This document shows, in pieces, positions 36,005 through 44,712 of a DNA stretch of 64,000 nt (position 1 is its first letter; every line of letters starts with the position of its first letter). The notes under the pieces were generated by a model. The model was not told the origin of the DNA, did no database searches, and saw nothing but the letters and a program-made list of their open reading frames with translations. This DNA comes from Rickettsiales bacterium (GTDB lineage: Bacteria; Pseudomonadota; Alphaproteobacteria; Rickettsiales; Midichloriaceae): assembly GCA_023263785.1 (NCBI GenBank), contig JALQUO010000002.1, forward strand, positions 173,852 through 237,851, in the 5' to 3' direction. The translations under genes and the position numbers were made by a program.

Positions 36005-37177
36005 TTAAGATTTCTGAAGTACAAATAAAGCGAAGTCTCCTGCCATTTGAATTGACAATTTTACCTCAAATCCTGAAGATTTAGCAATATTCACTAGATT
36101 TCTCGGATTATGGCTGAACTCCTCAATTGCTCCAATAAATACAGATTTTGTAGAATTTTCCCCAGAGATATTGTTTTCATCAATCATAGACGTATCAGAA
36201 GCATTTACTTCATCAACTTTCTCTACCTCAACAACTTTGAGATTTCCAGTATCATCCTCTGAGAAGCAGTGTGAAAAACTAAAAGGAACTTCATCATTAA
36301 AAATTCTTGTAACTAACACACAAATACCATTATCCTGTAAAGAAGCAAATATCTTTATGAACATTGGTGTGATATCCTCACAATACCTCAATGTATCAGG
36401 TAAGATTATAAATGAATAGAGATTCTGATCATTAGAAACATCTGAGATGCTATTCAAGATCTGTATTGAATCATAAACCTGTTTGTTGTTTGAATGCATC
36501 TCCTTTGCAACAGCTGCTGCCTTTTCACCAACCTCAGTTCCGCAAAAGTATTGAATATTTGGTGCGAAGGTCTCCCTGAAAATCCTACCAAAAACCCCAA
36601 CATAACATACGACTTCTAAGACCTTTGATGATGGATTAAAATAGGATTTCAAGATAGTTATAATGCCATAATATCTGAGGAGCAAAGACTCATCTATCTT
36701 TGCTGTACTGAGATTTAAAGCGAGTCTATCTCTCTTGATCTTGATAATGCTGATTGGAATAGATGTAATTTCTTGGTTATTCATGACTTTTATACAGTAC
36801 TCAGCTTCAGCCCTGTATTCTATGTTATTGGAAGCAAGGTAGATGTTCAGATGCTCTTTTGCCTTGATGTAGTTTTCCTTCTCCATATATATCCTTCCAA
36901 TGAAGTAGTTGCTTTCTACAACCTTATAGCTTGATCTCTGTAACATCCTGAATCTCATGATACCATCATTGAAGTTACCAGCAACAAAATGATATTGTGC
37001 GAGATCCCAATTAGTTCCTTTTAGGTCTTGTAGTTGACTTCTGATTTCCTTGTACTTATCTTTCAGAATCACTCCTATATCTTTGAATGACATTCCTGAG
37101 AATATTTCTCTGAATCTATCTAAAACATCAATGATAAAATTTTTCAATCTTATAAAGCTTTCATATAAATATCTCAT
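36005..37177 (-). CDS. TPR plus methyltransferase-fold protein, function unknown
   Basis: A 390-aa protein. Residues about 55-130 form tetratricopeptide-like helix pairs (LAQYHFVAGNFNDGIMRFRML, then YFIGRIYMEKENYIKAKEHL). Residues about 180-385 resemble a class I methyltransferase fold, with VLEVVCYVGVFGRIF in the motif I position. The Gly-rich loop is eroded and may not bind SAM. An N-terminal amphipathic or membrane-proximal segment precedes the repeats. Its place directly upstream of bamB suggests an envelope role comparable to YfgM. Confidence 0.6.
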   Translation of the reverse strand: MRYLYESFIRLKNFIIDVLDRFREIFSGMSFKDIGVILKDKYKEIRSQLQDLKGTNWDLAQYHFVAGNFNDGIMRFRMLQRSSYKVVESNYFIGRIYMEKENYIKAKEHLNIYLASNNIEYRAEAEYCIKVMNNQEITSIPISIIKIKRDRLALNLSTAKIDESLLLRYYGIITILKSYFNPSSKVLEVVCYVGVFGRIFRETFAPNIQYFCGTEVGEKAAAVAKEMHSNNKQVYDSIQILNSISDVSNDQNLYSFIILPDTLRYCEDITPMFIKIFASLQDNGICVLVTRIFNDEVPFSFSHCFSEDDTGNLKVVEVEKVDEVNASDTSMIDENNISGENSTKSVFIGAIEEFSHNPRNLVNIAKSSGFEVKLSIQMAGDFALFVLQKS

Positions 37178-37195
37178 TTGGACCTCTAAAACTAA

Positions 37196-38017
37196 TTAAT
37201 AATCAACAATAACTGAATTTGAAGGTAATTCAACATTTTGAGAAAAAACTATTATCTCATGGTTTTTTCTTAATCTTATTTTTCTGTCATCTTGTTGGAA
37301 TTTTGCCTTCTTGATTTGTACTCCTGCGGTAGTGGTAGATGCTCTGTCTTTGTAATCTTTATAAGGACTGACTCTGTCCTTATGGTAATAGAGAAGGCTG
37401 TTGCTTTGCTTGATCTTTGAGAAGCCATCTTTCATATAGACCGCATATTTTTGTCCGTTAGGACCTCTCATTGACTCAAGAACCTCACTGACTTTCTTCA
37501 GATATCTGTTACCGAACTCAGGGGTATGAGAATGGTAATGAGCTATGGCTTTATTCCAGCTTTTTGAAGCATTATATTTTTGTACTAGAAAGTGTGCTGC
37601 ATAGGCTGCATTGTGCTTTGGATGTAGTAGTTCTTCTGGTTTGTTGAAGTTATGACCATGATGTTTCCAGTTGACTTGATGACATCCTATGTCAACGTTT
37701 TCACCTTTTGCTATAGCTTTTCTCAAGAATGCAGCTGCTTCGGCATAGGTGTTGAAGAACTGACCTCTTCCATCTATTCCCACTATCCAGGGAGATGGTA
37801 ATGACATCTTGTGTTCTGTACTCCATCTGCCTGACTCGACAATTGAGATCGATCTGAGGACATCTCTCGGAATGTTATACTTCTTTTCATAGTAGCTTGA
37901 AGCTGCAAGACACAGAACCCTCGGGTCGATATCTCTTGATAAAATATCCGTTGCGCTGACAGAAAACTTAGCAAAAAGCGTAATTATTGTGATAAATATA
38001 AATATTATTTTTTGCAT
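37196..38017 (-). CDS. lytic transglycosylase (SLT-like)
   Basis: A 273-aa secreted protein with signal peptide 1 to about 22. The catalytic Glu is in RSISIVESGRW, followed by DIGCHQVNWKHHG, then HNAAYAAHFLVQKY and AIAHYHS, the goose-lysozyme/SLT arrangement. It cleaves peptidoglycan glycan strands; VirB1-type members open the wall for type IV secretion, but nothing here ties it to that system. It is divergent from queF with overlapping leader regions. Confidence 0.88.
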   Translation of the reverse strand: MQKIIFIFITIITLFAKFSVSATDILSRDIDPRVLCLAASSYYEKKYNIPRDVLRSISIVESGRWSTEHKMSLPSPWIVGIDGRGQFFNTYAEAAAFLRKAIAKGENVDIGCHQVNWKHHGHNFNKPEELLHPKHNAAYAAHFLVQKYNASKSWNKAIAHYHSHTPEFGNRYLKKVSEVLESMRGPNGQKYAVYMKDGFSKIKQSNSLLYYHKDRVSPYKDYKDRASTTTAGVQIKKAKFQQDDRKIRLRKNHEIIVFSQNVELPSNSVIVDY

Positions 38018-38024
38018 AAAAATT

Positions 38025-38858
38025 ATGTCTCGTAAGGAAATAGAATCATCACAGCTCGGAAAAAAGACCGCTTATTTTGATAAGTATAATCCAAATCTAT
38101 TATACCCTATATCACGAATACCTCAAGAGAATTCAGTGAAAATGTATGGATATGACTTGTGGCACTTATATGAGCTCTCATGGCTAAATCCCAAGGGGAA
38201 GCCTGAAGTTGCGATTGGAAATATTGCTTATGATGCATCTTCAAAAAAACTCATTGAGTCAAAGTCTCTCAAGCTATATTTAAACTCTTTTAATAACTCT
38301 GTCTTTGATGATTTTTCATCAGTTCAAAATACTATCGAAAAAGATCTATCAAATGCATTAGAATTACCTGTAATGGCAAAGCTTTGGGGGTTGAATGAAA
38401 ATGCTAGGATCGTAAGTCCTGAAGGAGTATGCATTGATAATTATGATGTTGAAATCGAATCATATGATTTTGATCATAGGACTGGGGTTCTAAGTGATTT
38501 AGTTGAAGGTGATACTGAGGTATATGAATCCCTCTATTCCAACCTATTGCGCTCCAACTGCCCGATAACTGGACAACCAGATTGGGGCACAGTCATAGTT
38601 GATTATCGAGGAAGAAAAATGTCTCATAAAAAGCTTCTTGAGTATATTATTTATTATAGAAACCATAATGACTTCCATGAACACTGTATAGAAAGCATCT
38701 ATTCTGAGATCCTGATGCATTGCAGGCCATCTAAATTGAGAGTCTATGCACAATATACAAGACGTGGCGGAATTGACATAAATCCTTATAGGTCCACTGA
38801 AATGGACTTCTCTATGGACGAAGTTGTCAATGATAGAACTAGACTTATCAGGCAGTGA
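38025..38858 (+). CDS. queF: 7-cyano-7-deazaguanine reductase QueF
   Basis: A 277-aa NADPH-dependent nitrile reductase, the long E. coli-type fold with two tandem T-fold halves. It has the ESKSLKLYLNSFN substrate motif and the catalytic Cys in SNCPITGQPDWG. It reduces preQ0 to preQ1 for queuosine in tRNA. I start at ATG 38025 because the GTG upstream (37989) adds residues with no homology and lies inside the divergent transglycosylase gene. No other queuosine gene is in the window. Confidence 0.95.
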   Translation: MSRKEIESSQLGKKTAYFDKYNPNLLYPISRIPQENSVKMYGYDLWHLYELSWLNPKGKPEVAIGNIAYDASSKKLIESKSLKLYLNSFNNSVFDDFSSVQNTIEKDLSNALELPVMAKLWGLNENARIVSPEGVCIDNYDVEIESYDFDHRTGVLSDLVEGDTEVYESLYSNLLRSNCPITGQPDWGTVIVDYRGRKMSHKKLLEYIIYYRNHNDFHEHCIESIYSEILMHCRPSKLRVYAQYTRRGGIDINPYRSTEMDFSMDEVVNDRTRLIRQ

Positions 38859-39443
38859 TCACTTGATTTCGACAACATCATAATCCATCTCATCAGCTAT
38901 CTCCTTAACATTCTTCAGATGCAGGGGATTCCCACTAATTCCCTTGTAAAAGACTATCGGTTTTTGTATCGATTTTACTGGAATTTCATTGATCTTCTTA
39001 CCATCAATCATCTCATTTAAAATCTCTGCACCAAGCTCCCCTATTTGAGACTCTTTAACCCCTATTGCAAGGTCTGCACCACTCATTACAGAGCCCTCAT
39101 CTGATGTTATAACTGGTAAGTCATAGGCAGCTTCAACAATAACATTTATCATGCTTACAATCGTATGATCTTTTAGTACTAAAATGCACTCAGAATTACC
39201 TATGGCAGATGATATGCTGTAGATGTCGGTTGAGTTTGCAACATTGAATTTTTTTATTTTTAAACCATATTCACTGCTAATTTTCTCCACCTCATCAACT
39301 TGCTTCTGAATCCTCTCATCATTACTATAAACCAATAAAATCCTGCTTCTGCCTAGCTTTGAGATGAATGACAAAATTGTTTTTATTTGAATCTCATCTT
39401 GAACATTTGTTATATTTCTATGTCCTTTTTTATGAGTTCCTTT
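38859..39443 (-). pseudogene. C-terminal part of a split ABC substrate-binding protein
   Basis: This frame is open from 39443 down to the stop at 38859 and begins, before any good start codon, with GHRNITNVQDEIQIKTILSF. That matches the mid-region of the ABC_sub_bind (TrpX-like) family. The rest carries the second lobe (RILLVYSNDE, then ADLAIGVKESQIGELGAEIL). It continues the protein started at 39838 after a one-base frameshift in the A6 coding run at 39426-39431. A TTG at 39374 is the only start-like codon. Confidence 0.7.
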
Positions 39444-39838
39444 CTAGTATTTTCATCAATTGTACTAGCTAGAGCTATGATAGGTTTTTTGTCTGTAGCA
39501 TTGATTGCGATCGTTGTAGCGCTTGTACCGATCGGCATTATTACACCATAATCATTACTCTCAGATACTTGATTGACAGCGGATGTAATGTTGTTGATAT
39601 CGCCCATAGCGTTGAATTCCACCACTCTACCATCCTCCTTTGTATCCTTTAATTTACTCTTCAAACCAGCAACAATATCATCCATTGCCTTGTGTTGGAT
39701 CGGAAGAATCACTGCTATTTTCTTATCTTTAATGCAGTTACATTCTGCACCAGCATCATTTATACTACCACCGCTCAGTTGCATTGCTGCAGCAATCGCA
39801 GAAGCAAGTACTATTTTTAATATCGACATAGACCCCAT
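39410..39838 (-). CDS. N-terminal part of a split ABC substrate-binding protein
   Basis: A 142-residue frame with a signal peptide (about 1-27) and the first lobe of an ABC_sub_bind-type periplasmic binding protein. It shows KKIAVILPIQHKAMDDIVAGL, then YGVIMPIGTSATTIAINAT and PIIALAST. It ends at TAA 39410-39412 right after an A6 run. With one more A it would continue into the 38859-39443 frame, giving about 326 aa, the family's normal size. Relatives bind amino acids or similar small ligands; no permease or ATPase is adjacent. gshA lies 7 bases upstream. Confidence 0.7.
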   Translation of the reverse strand: MGSMSILKIVLASAIAAAMQLSGGSINDAGAECNCIKDKKIAVILPIQHKAMDDIVAGLKSKLKDTKEDGRVVEFNAMGDINNITSAVNQVSESNDYGVIMPIGTSATTIAINATDKKPIIALASTIDENTRKELIKKDIEI

Positions 39839-39845
39839 TCTTGGT

Positions 39846-40970
39846 TTAAGATAAAATCTTGCTTTCTAATTTTGTTGTTAAATTCACAAGTCTCCCTATG
39901 ATTTTATCAACTATGCCGAAGTCATCCAGAGTCTCGATTGCCATTCCTACAGCGTTTAAGCTCTGTTGGTTTGACTTCCTTGAATTGTATCTAACAAGAT
40001 TTGAAAAAACATCCTCTCCAAAACAATATAACACATCCTCACAAGGCAAGTCACGAAAATTTTTCGATGTTTGAACACCTTCTTGGATTATCACATCATT
40101 GTTATCGAGCCCATGTTTGATAGAGCTCATGCTGTTCCTATACTTTTTGTTGATGTTTATTACATCATCGCCTGAGTAAGCAACCATCACTCCCATTCCG
40201 AAAGTACCGTTATTAGCTTTTATGAAAACATGTGGTTCATATTTCATTTTGTGTACCTGATACTTCTCAGATATTTTGATGAGCATTTTCTCTACCTTTT
40301 TAGCGACTTCTTCAATGCCGATCTTGTTTTTAAAATCAACTCCTTTACATCTATCTATGAATGTTGAAAAAAACCATGGATCGATGTCGAGGTTCAGATC
40401 ACTTACCATCTCATTTACGAGATCATTATAGATCCCGAGATGAATATGTTTTTTTCTGTTATGCCATCCGAACTCCGGTGAAGGGAATACCTTTCGCCTG
40501 AGTTTCATGAGTTCCTCTGGACATCCAGAGCTTAAGTCGTTGTTCAAGATTATCAGATCTAAGTCATTCAACTCAACATCGCGATCAATTGCTATCACTT
40601 TGTGATCATCTATTGTGAGAAGAAATACCTCAGCAGCTTGAGTTTCAAGTCCCTGCTTAAGTATCTGCACGTTTTCCATGTAGTGTTTATTTCTGGTGAA
40701 ATTTTCAACTAGTAAACCGACTTTTTTTCCAATCTTAAGAATATCTGTAAAGGCATAACCTAACCTTTTTAGATGCTCAGCAGAGGAAAAATTGTTGAAT
40801 CCACTCGGAAATAAGTTTATATCGACTGGTGCGATCTTGCAGTCTGATTCCCTTACATCGACAGAGCAATACAGAAGATTCAAGCCACTTTTAGTTGACT
40901 GATTTTTTCTGTCTATCCAATCAATGATTTCTTTACTGTTATTAAGCAATATATTCCTAGCAGTTAGCAC
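39846..40970 (-). CDS. gshA: glutamate-cysteine ligase, proteobacterial GshA type
   Basis: A 374-aa protein of the ATP-grasp-like GshA family first noted in Acidithiobacillus. Signatures: an early CSVDVRESDCKIAPVDINLFPSGFNN-type segment (residues about 35-60), the EPHVFIKANNGTFGMGVMV ATP-binding stretch and a late VIIQEGVQT. It would join glutamate and cysteine in glutathione synthesis. It has its own promoter (41007-41035). I am fairly sure of the family, less of the substrate. Confidence 0.8.
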   Translation of the reverse strand: MLTARNILLNNSKEIIDWIDRKNQSTKSGLNLLYCSVDVRESDCKIAPVDINLFPSGFNNFSSAEHLKRLGYAFTDILKIGKKVGLLVENFTRNKHYMENVQILKQGLETQAAEVFLLTIDDHKVIAIDRDVELNDLDLIILNNDLSSGCPEELMKLRRKVFPSPEFGWHNRKKHIHLGIYNDLVNEMVSDLNLDIDPWFFSTFIDRCKGVDFKNKIGIEEVAKKVEKMLIKISEKYQVHKMKYEPHVFIKANNGTFGMGVMVAYSGDDVININKKYRNSMSSIKHGLDNNDVIIQEGVQTSKNFRDLPCEDVLYCFGEDVFSNLVRYNSRKSNQQSLNAVGMAIETLDDFGIVDKIIGRLVNLTTKLESKILS

Positions 40971-41006
40971 TTTACCTTATATAAATCTGATAAAAAATTT
41001 CATAGA

Positions 41007-41035
41007 AGTATACAGGTTGACATACAAAGTGTAAA
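41007..41035 (-). promoter_or_regulatory. promoter for gshA
   Basis: Minus strand: -35 TTTACA (41030-41035), 17-base spacer, -10 TATACT (41007-41012), about 30 bases before the ATG at 40970. Confidence 0.55.
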
Positions 41036-41082
41036 TCTTTTCAGGAAATTTAGCTTTCGATTTTTTTATTTTTTCATATTGA

Positions 41083-41152
41083 TTCACTTGTTTTTGTTCC
41101 TACTAATTTCATTCTAACACTTCTAGAATGAGTACGGAAGTACACAAGTGAA
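41083..41152. repeat. nested inverted repeats, possible three-way junction
   Basis: An outer 9-bp pair, TTCACTTGT (41083-41091) and ACAAGTGAA (41144-41152), encloses two inner hairpins. These are CATTCTA/TAGAATG (41110-41116 and 41124-41130, 7-base loop) and GTAC-GGAA-GTAC (41132-41143). The block lies between the efp stop and the gshA promoter. It may be an RNA structure at the efp 3-prime end or a small repeat element; no long T run follows. Confidence 0.5.
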
Positions 41153-41164
41153 AAATTTTGAAAT

Positions 41165-41731
41165 TTATTTGACTCTTTCGAGGTATTCGAGACTTTCAAT
41201 ATTTACTAGGATTTTATCTCCACTTTCAACAAAGGGAGGGACGCCGATCTTAACTCCATTTGAGAGAATAGCGGGTTTATAGGATGATGCAGCCGTTTGG
41301 TTTTTAACTACAGCATCACATTCTGAGACTTCCAACACCATTGTGTCTGGCAATTTTACCATTATGACTTCTCCGTTGTACATCTCGAGGTCGACCTGAG
41401 CCCCATCCTTCAGGAATTTGAATTTTATATCATCCATTATGCTCTTGTTAATCTCAATTTGTTCATAGGTTTCATTATCCATGAAGTGAAGGGTATCTCC
41501 ATCTGCGTACAAGAACTGTGATGAACGTTGTTCTAGCTGTGCTCTCTCGACTGTCTCATCGCTTCTGAAACGAACATTTTTTTTAGTACCCGTTCTGATG
41601 TCTTTCATCTCTACTTGCATGTAAGCTCCGCCTTTGCCTGGTTGCGTATGCATTGTTTTGAGTACAACCCATAGTCTTCCTTCGTATTCAAGGACGTTTC
41701 CTACCCTGATACTAACTCCGTCTATTTTCAT
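41165..41731 (-). CDS. efp: translation elongation factor P
   Basis: A 188-aa three-domain factor that rescues ribosomes stalled at polyproline. The modifiable Lys33 sits at the tip loop in QPGKGGAY. The KOW-like N-terminal domain and the S1-like C-terminal domain (ending VESGDKILVNIESLEYLERV) are complete. It follows sucD by 13 bases on the same strand. The neighbourhood does not include an obvious EF-P modification enzyme. Confidence 0.97.
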   Translation of the reverse strand: MKIDGVSIRVGNVLEYEGRLWVVLKTMHTQPGKGGAYMQVEMKDIRTGTKKNVRFRSDETVERAQLEQRSSQFLYADGDTLHFMDNETYEQIEINKSIMDDIKFKFLKDGAQVDLEMYNGEVIMVKLPDTMVLEVSECDAVVKNQTAASSYKPAILSNGVKIGVPPFVESGDKILVNIESLEYLERVK

Positions 41732-41744
41732 TTTCTGTCTTTTC

Positions 41745-42623
41745 TTAAATTTTACCTAAAACTTTTGCTATTGTCTTTCCAAGTACAGCAGGCGATTCTG
41801 CAACAGTAATACCATTACTTCTCATGATATCCATCTTTGCAGCTGCTGTGTCATCTCCGCCAGATACGATTGCTCCAGCATGTCCCATTCTCTTGCCATG
41901 AGGTGCTGTTTTTCCAGCAATAAATCCTACAACAGGTTTCTTATTACCAGTGCTTTTTATGAACTCTGCTGCATCTATTTCAGCTCTACCACCTATTTCA
42001 CCTATCATCACTATTGCGTCTGTATCATCGTCTTGCATGAACATTGAAATCACATCAACGAAGTTCATACCACCCAGAGGATCGCCACCTATTCCAACAC
42101 ATGTTGACTGACCTAAACCTATCTTTGTGATTTGATTTGCAGCTTCATATGTTAGAGTCCCTGAACGTGATACTATACCTATTCTTCCTTTTCTATGAAT
42201 AAACCCTGGCATTATTCCTATCTTGCATTCCTCTGGGGTTATAACACCAGGACAATTAGGTCCAACAAGCTTTGTTTTACTTCTACTAACAACCTTCTTG
42301 ACCTTTAACATATCGAGAACTGGTATCCCTTCTGTTATACAAACAACTAGATCCAGTTTTGCATCAACTGCCTCAAGAATTGCATCAGCTGCGAATGCAG
42401 GTGGAACATAGATAACTGATGCTGTAGCACCAGTCTTTTTGACCGCTTCTCCAACTGTGTTGAAGACTGGTAGTCCGAGGTGAGTTGCTCCACCTTTTCC
42501 TGGGGTCACGCCACCAACTATTTTTGTTCCATAAGCTATTGCTTGTTCAGAGTGAAATGTACCTTGTTGTCCTGTAAAACCCTGACAAATCACCTTTGTA
42601 TTGCTATTAACTAATATTGACAT
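41745..42623 (-). CDS. sucD: succinyl-CoA synthetase alpha subunit
   Basis: A 292-aa CoA-binding subunit. The N-terminal CoA fold [15 protein letters not shown], the VGPNCPGVI block and the phospho-His loop in [12 protein letters not shown] are present. With SucC it converts succinyl-CoA to succinate with ATP or GTP formation in the TCA cycle. It is 18 bases downstream of sucC. Confidence 0.98.
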   Translation of the reverse strand: MSILVNSNTKVICQGFTGQQGTFHSEQAIAYGTKIVGGVTPGKGGATHLGLPVFNTVGEAVKKTGATASVIYVPPAFAADAILEAVDAKLDLVVCITEGIPVLDMLKVKKVVSRSKTKLVGPNCPGVITPEECKIGIMPGFIHRKGRIGIVSRSGTLTYEAANQITKIGLGQSTCVGIGGDPLGGMNFVDVISMFMQDDDTDAIVMIGEIGGRAEIDAAEFIKSTGNKKPVVGFIAGKTAPHGKRMGHAGAIVSGGDDTAAAKMDIMRSNGITVAESPAVLGKTIAKVLGKI

Positions 42624-42641
42624 AAGTATTGTTATTTTTTG

Positions 42642-43802
42642 TTATAATGCGAATTTTATCACTTGTTTTACTGCTTCTTCCAGGTCATTTGTTGCAAAGA
42701 ATTTTATTCCTGACTCTCTAAGCATCTTGTCTGCCTTTTCAGCATTAGTACCATCCATTCTGAGGACTACAGGTAGTTCACGTTTTAAATCTCTTGATGC
42801 ATCTATTACGCCCTGAGCTATTAGATCGCAACGGACAATCCCACCCATTATGTTGATGAAAACACCTTTGACATCAGGATCAGAAGCTATAATGTGCATT
42901 GCCTTTGTGACTCTTTCTGCATCAGCTGTACCACCTACATCGAGGAAGTTTGCTGGCTCTCCACCATGTAGATGAATTAGATCCATTGTAGCCATTGCAA
43001 GACCAGCACCATTTACCATACAAGCTATGTTTCCCTGCATCTTCACATAATTCAGACCAGCTTTGGTTGCTTGTACTTCAAGAGGTGAGCTTTCATGTTC
43101 ATCTTCCATTGCAGCGATGTCTTTGTGTTTGAAGAGTGCATTATCGTCGAAGTCACACTTAGCATCAAGAATGAAGAAGTCACCTTCAGCTGTGATTATA
43201 AGAGGATTTATCTCAATTTGGTTAGCATTTTTTTCTATGAACATTTTATAAAGTCCTCTTATGACTTCTGCGAACTTCCCCATCAGATCTTTTTCAATAC
43301 CAATTCCATAGGCCAAATTTCTTATATGAAAATCATACAGACCAATTGTTGGATCAACTGTTGCTGTGATAATTTTATCTGGATGATTCTCAGCAACCTC
43401 TTCTATATCCATACCGCCCTCAGCTGATGCTATGATTGATACTGCTGCGTTGACTCTATCAAGGACCAATGACACATATAATTCCTTTACAATATTTTTT
43501 GTTTCTTCAACATATAGTTTTCTAACAAGCTTTCCTTCATCGCCTGTTTGTTTAGTCTTTAGAATCATACCGATCATTGACTCTGCTGTCTCAGCTACTT
43601 TAGCTTTGTCTCTAACTAGTTTTATTCCACCAGCTTTTCCTCTACCACCAGCATGTACTTGTGCTTTTAGAACCCATCCAGTGCTTCCAAGTTTATCTGC
43701 CGCTGCGACTGTTTCCTGTACTGATTCAGCTAAGAAACCCTTCGGGACATTTAAATTATATTGCGAAAGAAGAATCTTTGCCTGATATTCATGTATATTC
43801 AT
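42642..43802 (-). CDS. sucC: succinyl-CoA synthetase beta subunit
   Basis: A 386-aa ATP-grasp subunit starting MNIHEYQAKILL. Nucleotide-binding KAQVHAGGRGKAGGIKL and the C-terminal INIMGGIVRCDLIAQGV ligase segment are clear. It leads the sucC-sucD-efp run. sucAB and mdh are not in the window. It is divergent from dapF across 112 AT-rich bases. Confidence 0.98.
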   Translation of the reverse strand: MNIHEYQAKILLSQYNLNVPKGFLAESVQETVAAADKLGSTGWVLKAQVHAGGRGKAGGIKLVRDKAKVAETAESMIGMILKTKQTGDEGKLVRKLYVEETKNIVKELYVSLVLDRVNAAVSIIASAEGGMDIEEVAENHPDKIITATVDPTIGLYDFHIRNLAYGIGIEKDLMGKFAEVIRGLYKMFIEKNANQIEINPLIITAEGDFFILDAKCDFDDNALFKHKDIAAMEDEHESSPLEVQATKAGLNYVKMQGNIACMVNGAGLAMATMDLIHLHGGEPANFLDVGGTADAERVTKAMHIIASDPDVKGVFINIMGGIVRCDLIAQGVIDASRDLKRELPVVLRMDGTNAEKADKMLRESGIKFFATNDLEEAVKQVIKFAL

Positions 43803-43914
43803 TTTTGATTTTTTATTTCAGTTGAAGTAAATCTTTTTTATTAAACTATTAAAAACAAACCTTATCAAAAAGTTATGGGCTCTGCAATCACATATAAAAA
43901 TTATTCATTATAAA

Positions 43915-44685
43915 ATGTCTAAAAAGAATACAATAAAGTTTTTCAAAATGCAGGGCTCAGGAAACGATTTTATAGTCATTGATAAAAATCATTTGAAGAG
44001 AGAGCTTACAACTGATGACATAAAACTACTCGCTAATAGAAATTATGGGATTGGATGCGATCAACTGTTGGTTTTTGACATAAAAAAATCTGGAATTGTT
44101 GAACTTTTCATATATAATAAAGATGGGTGTACTGCTCTGAATTGTGGAAATGGCTTGCGTTGCATCGGATTGTTATTGAAAATACAAAAACAAATTGACG
44201 AAGTAGAGATTAAAATAAATGGTGGAAATAAAGCTAAAACAAGGGTTTTAAAACTTTACAGCGATACTGAGGGCGAGATTTATACAGAGCTCGGTGAGTA
44301 CTCAATGTCTGATAACGATGATGGTGTGGATGTGTACATTGGAAACCCACATCTTGTGATTCCTATTGACAATTTGTCAAATGTTGATATGGGTTACGGT
44401 GAATATTTGAGTAAAAAAAGAGACAAGAACATCTCTTTCGCACAGTACGATGATAATTCTGCAAAAGTCAGAGTATATGAAAGAGGAGGTGGAGAGACAA
44501 ATGCTTGCGGTAGCGCTGCGGCTGCAGTACAATTAGCTTTTATGAACTCAAAAGAAATAGATGTGAAATTTGTAGTAAGTGGTGAAACTATAACAGCTGG
44601 AAATAAAACTGACATAAATGGAAAATCAATCAGTTATATAAAAGGTCCAGCTAAGCTACTATATGAAGGTAATTTTTTCTTATAA
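43915..44685 (+). CDS. dapF: diaminopimelate epimerase
   Basis: A 256-aa cofactor-free racemase. It begins with FFKMQGSGNDFIVID; the two catalytic cysteines are in LNCGNGLRC and TNACGSAAAA. It converts LL- to meso-diaminopimelate for peptidoglycan and lysine. It is followed 27 bases later by murA, so two wall-precursor genes are adjacent. Confidence 0.96.
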   Translation: MSKKNTIKFFKMQGSGNDFIVIDKNHLKRELTTDDIKLLANRNYGIGCDQLLVFDIKKSGIVELFIYNKDGCTALNCGNGLRCIGLLLKIQKQIDEVEIKINGGNKAKTRVLKLYSDTEGEIYTELGEYSMSDNDDGVDVYIGNPHLVIPIDNLSNVDMGYGEYLSKKRDKNISFAQYDDNSAKVRVYERGGGETNACGSAAAAVQLAFMNSKEIDVKFVVSGETITAGNKTDINGKSISYIKGPAKLLYEGNFFL

Positions 44686-44712
44686 AATTTAATTCTTAGA
44701 TGGGATTGCTAA

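Noticed and set aside
37989..38024. Upstream GTG start for queF
   Set aside because: The added 12 residues are hydrophobic and non-homologous, and lie within the divergent transglycosylase gene.
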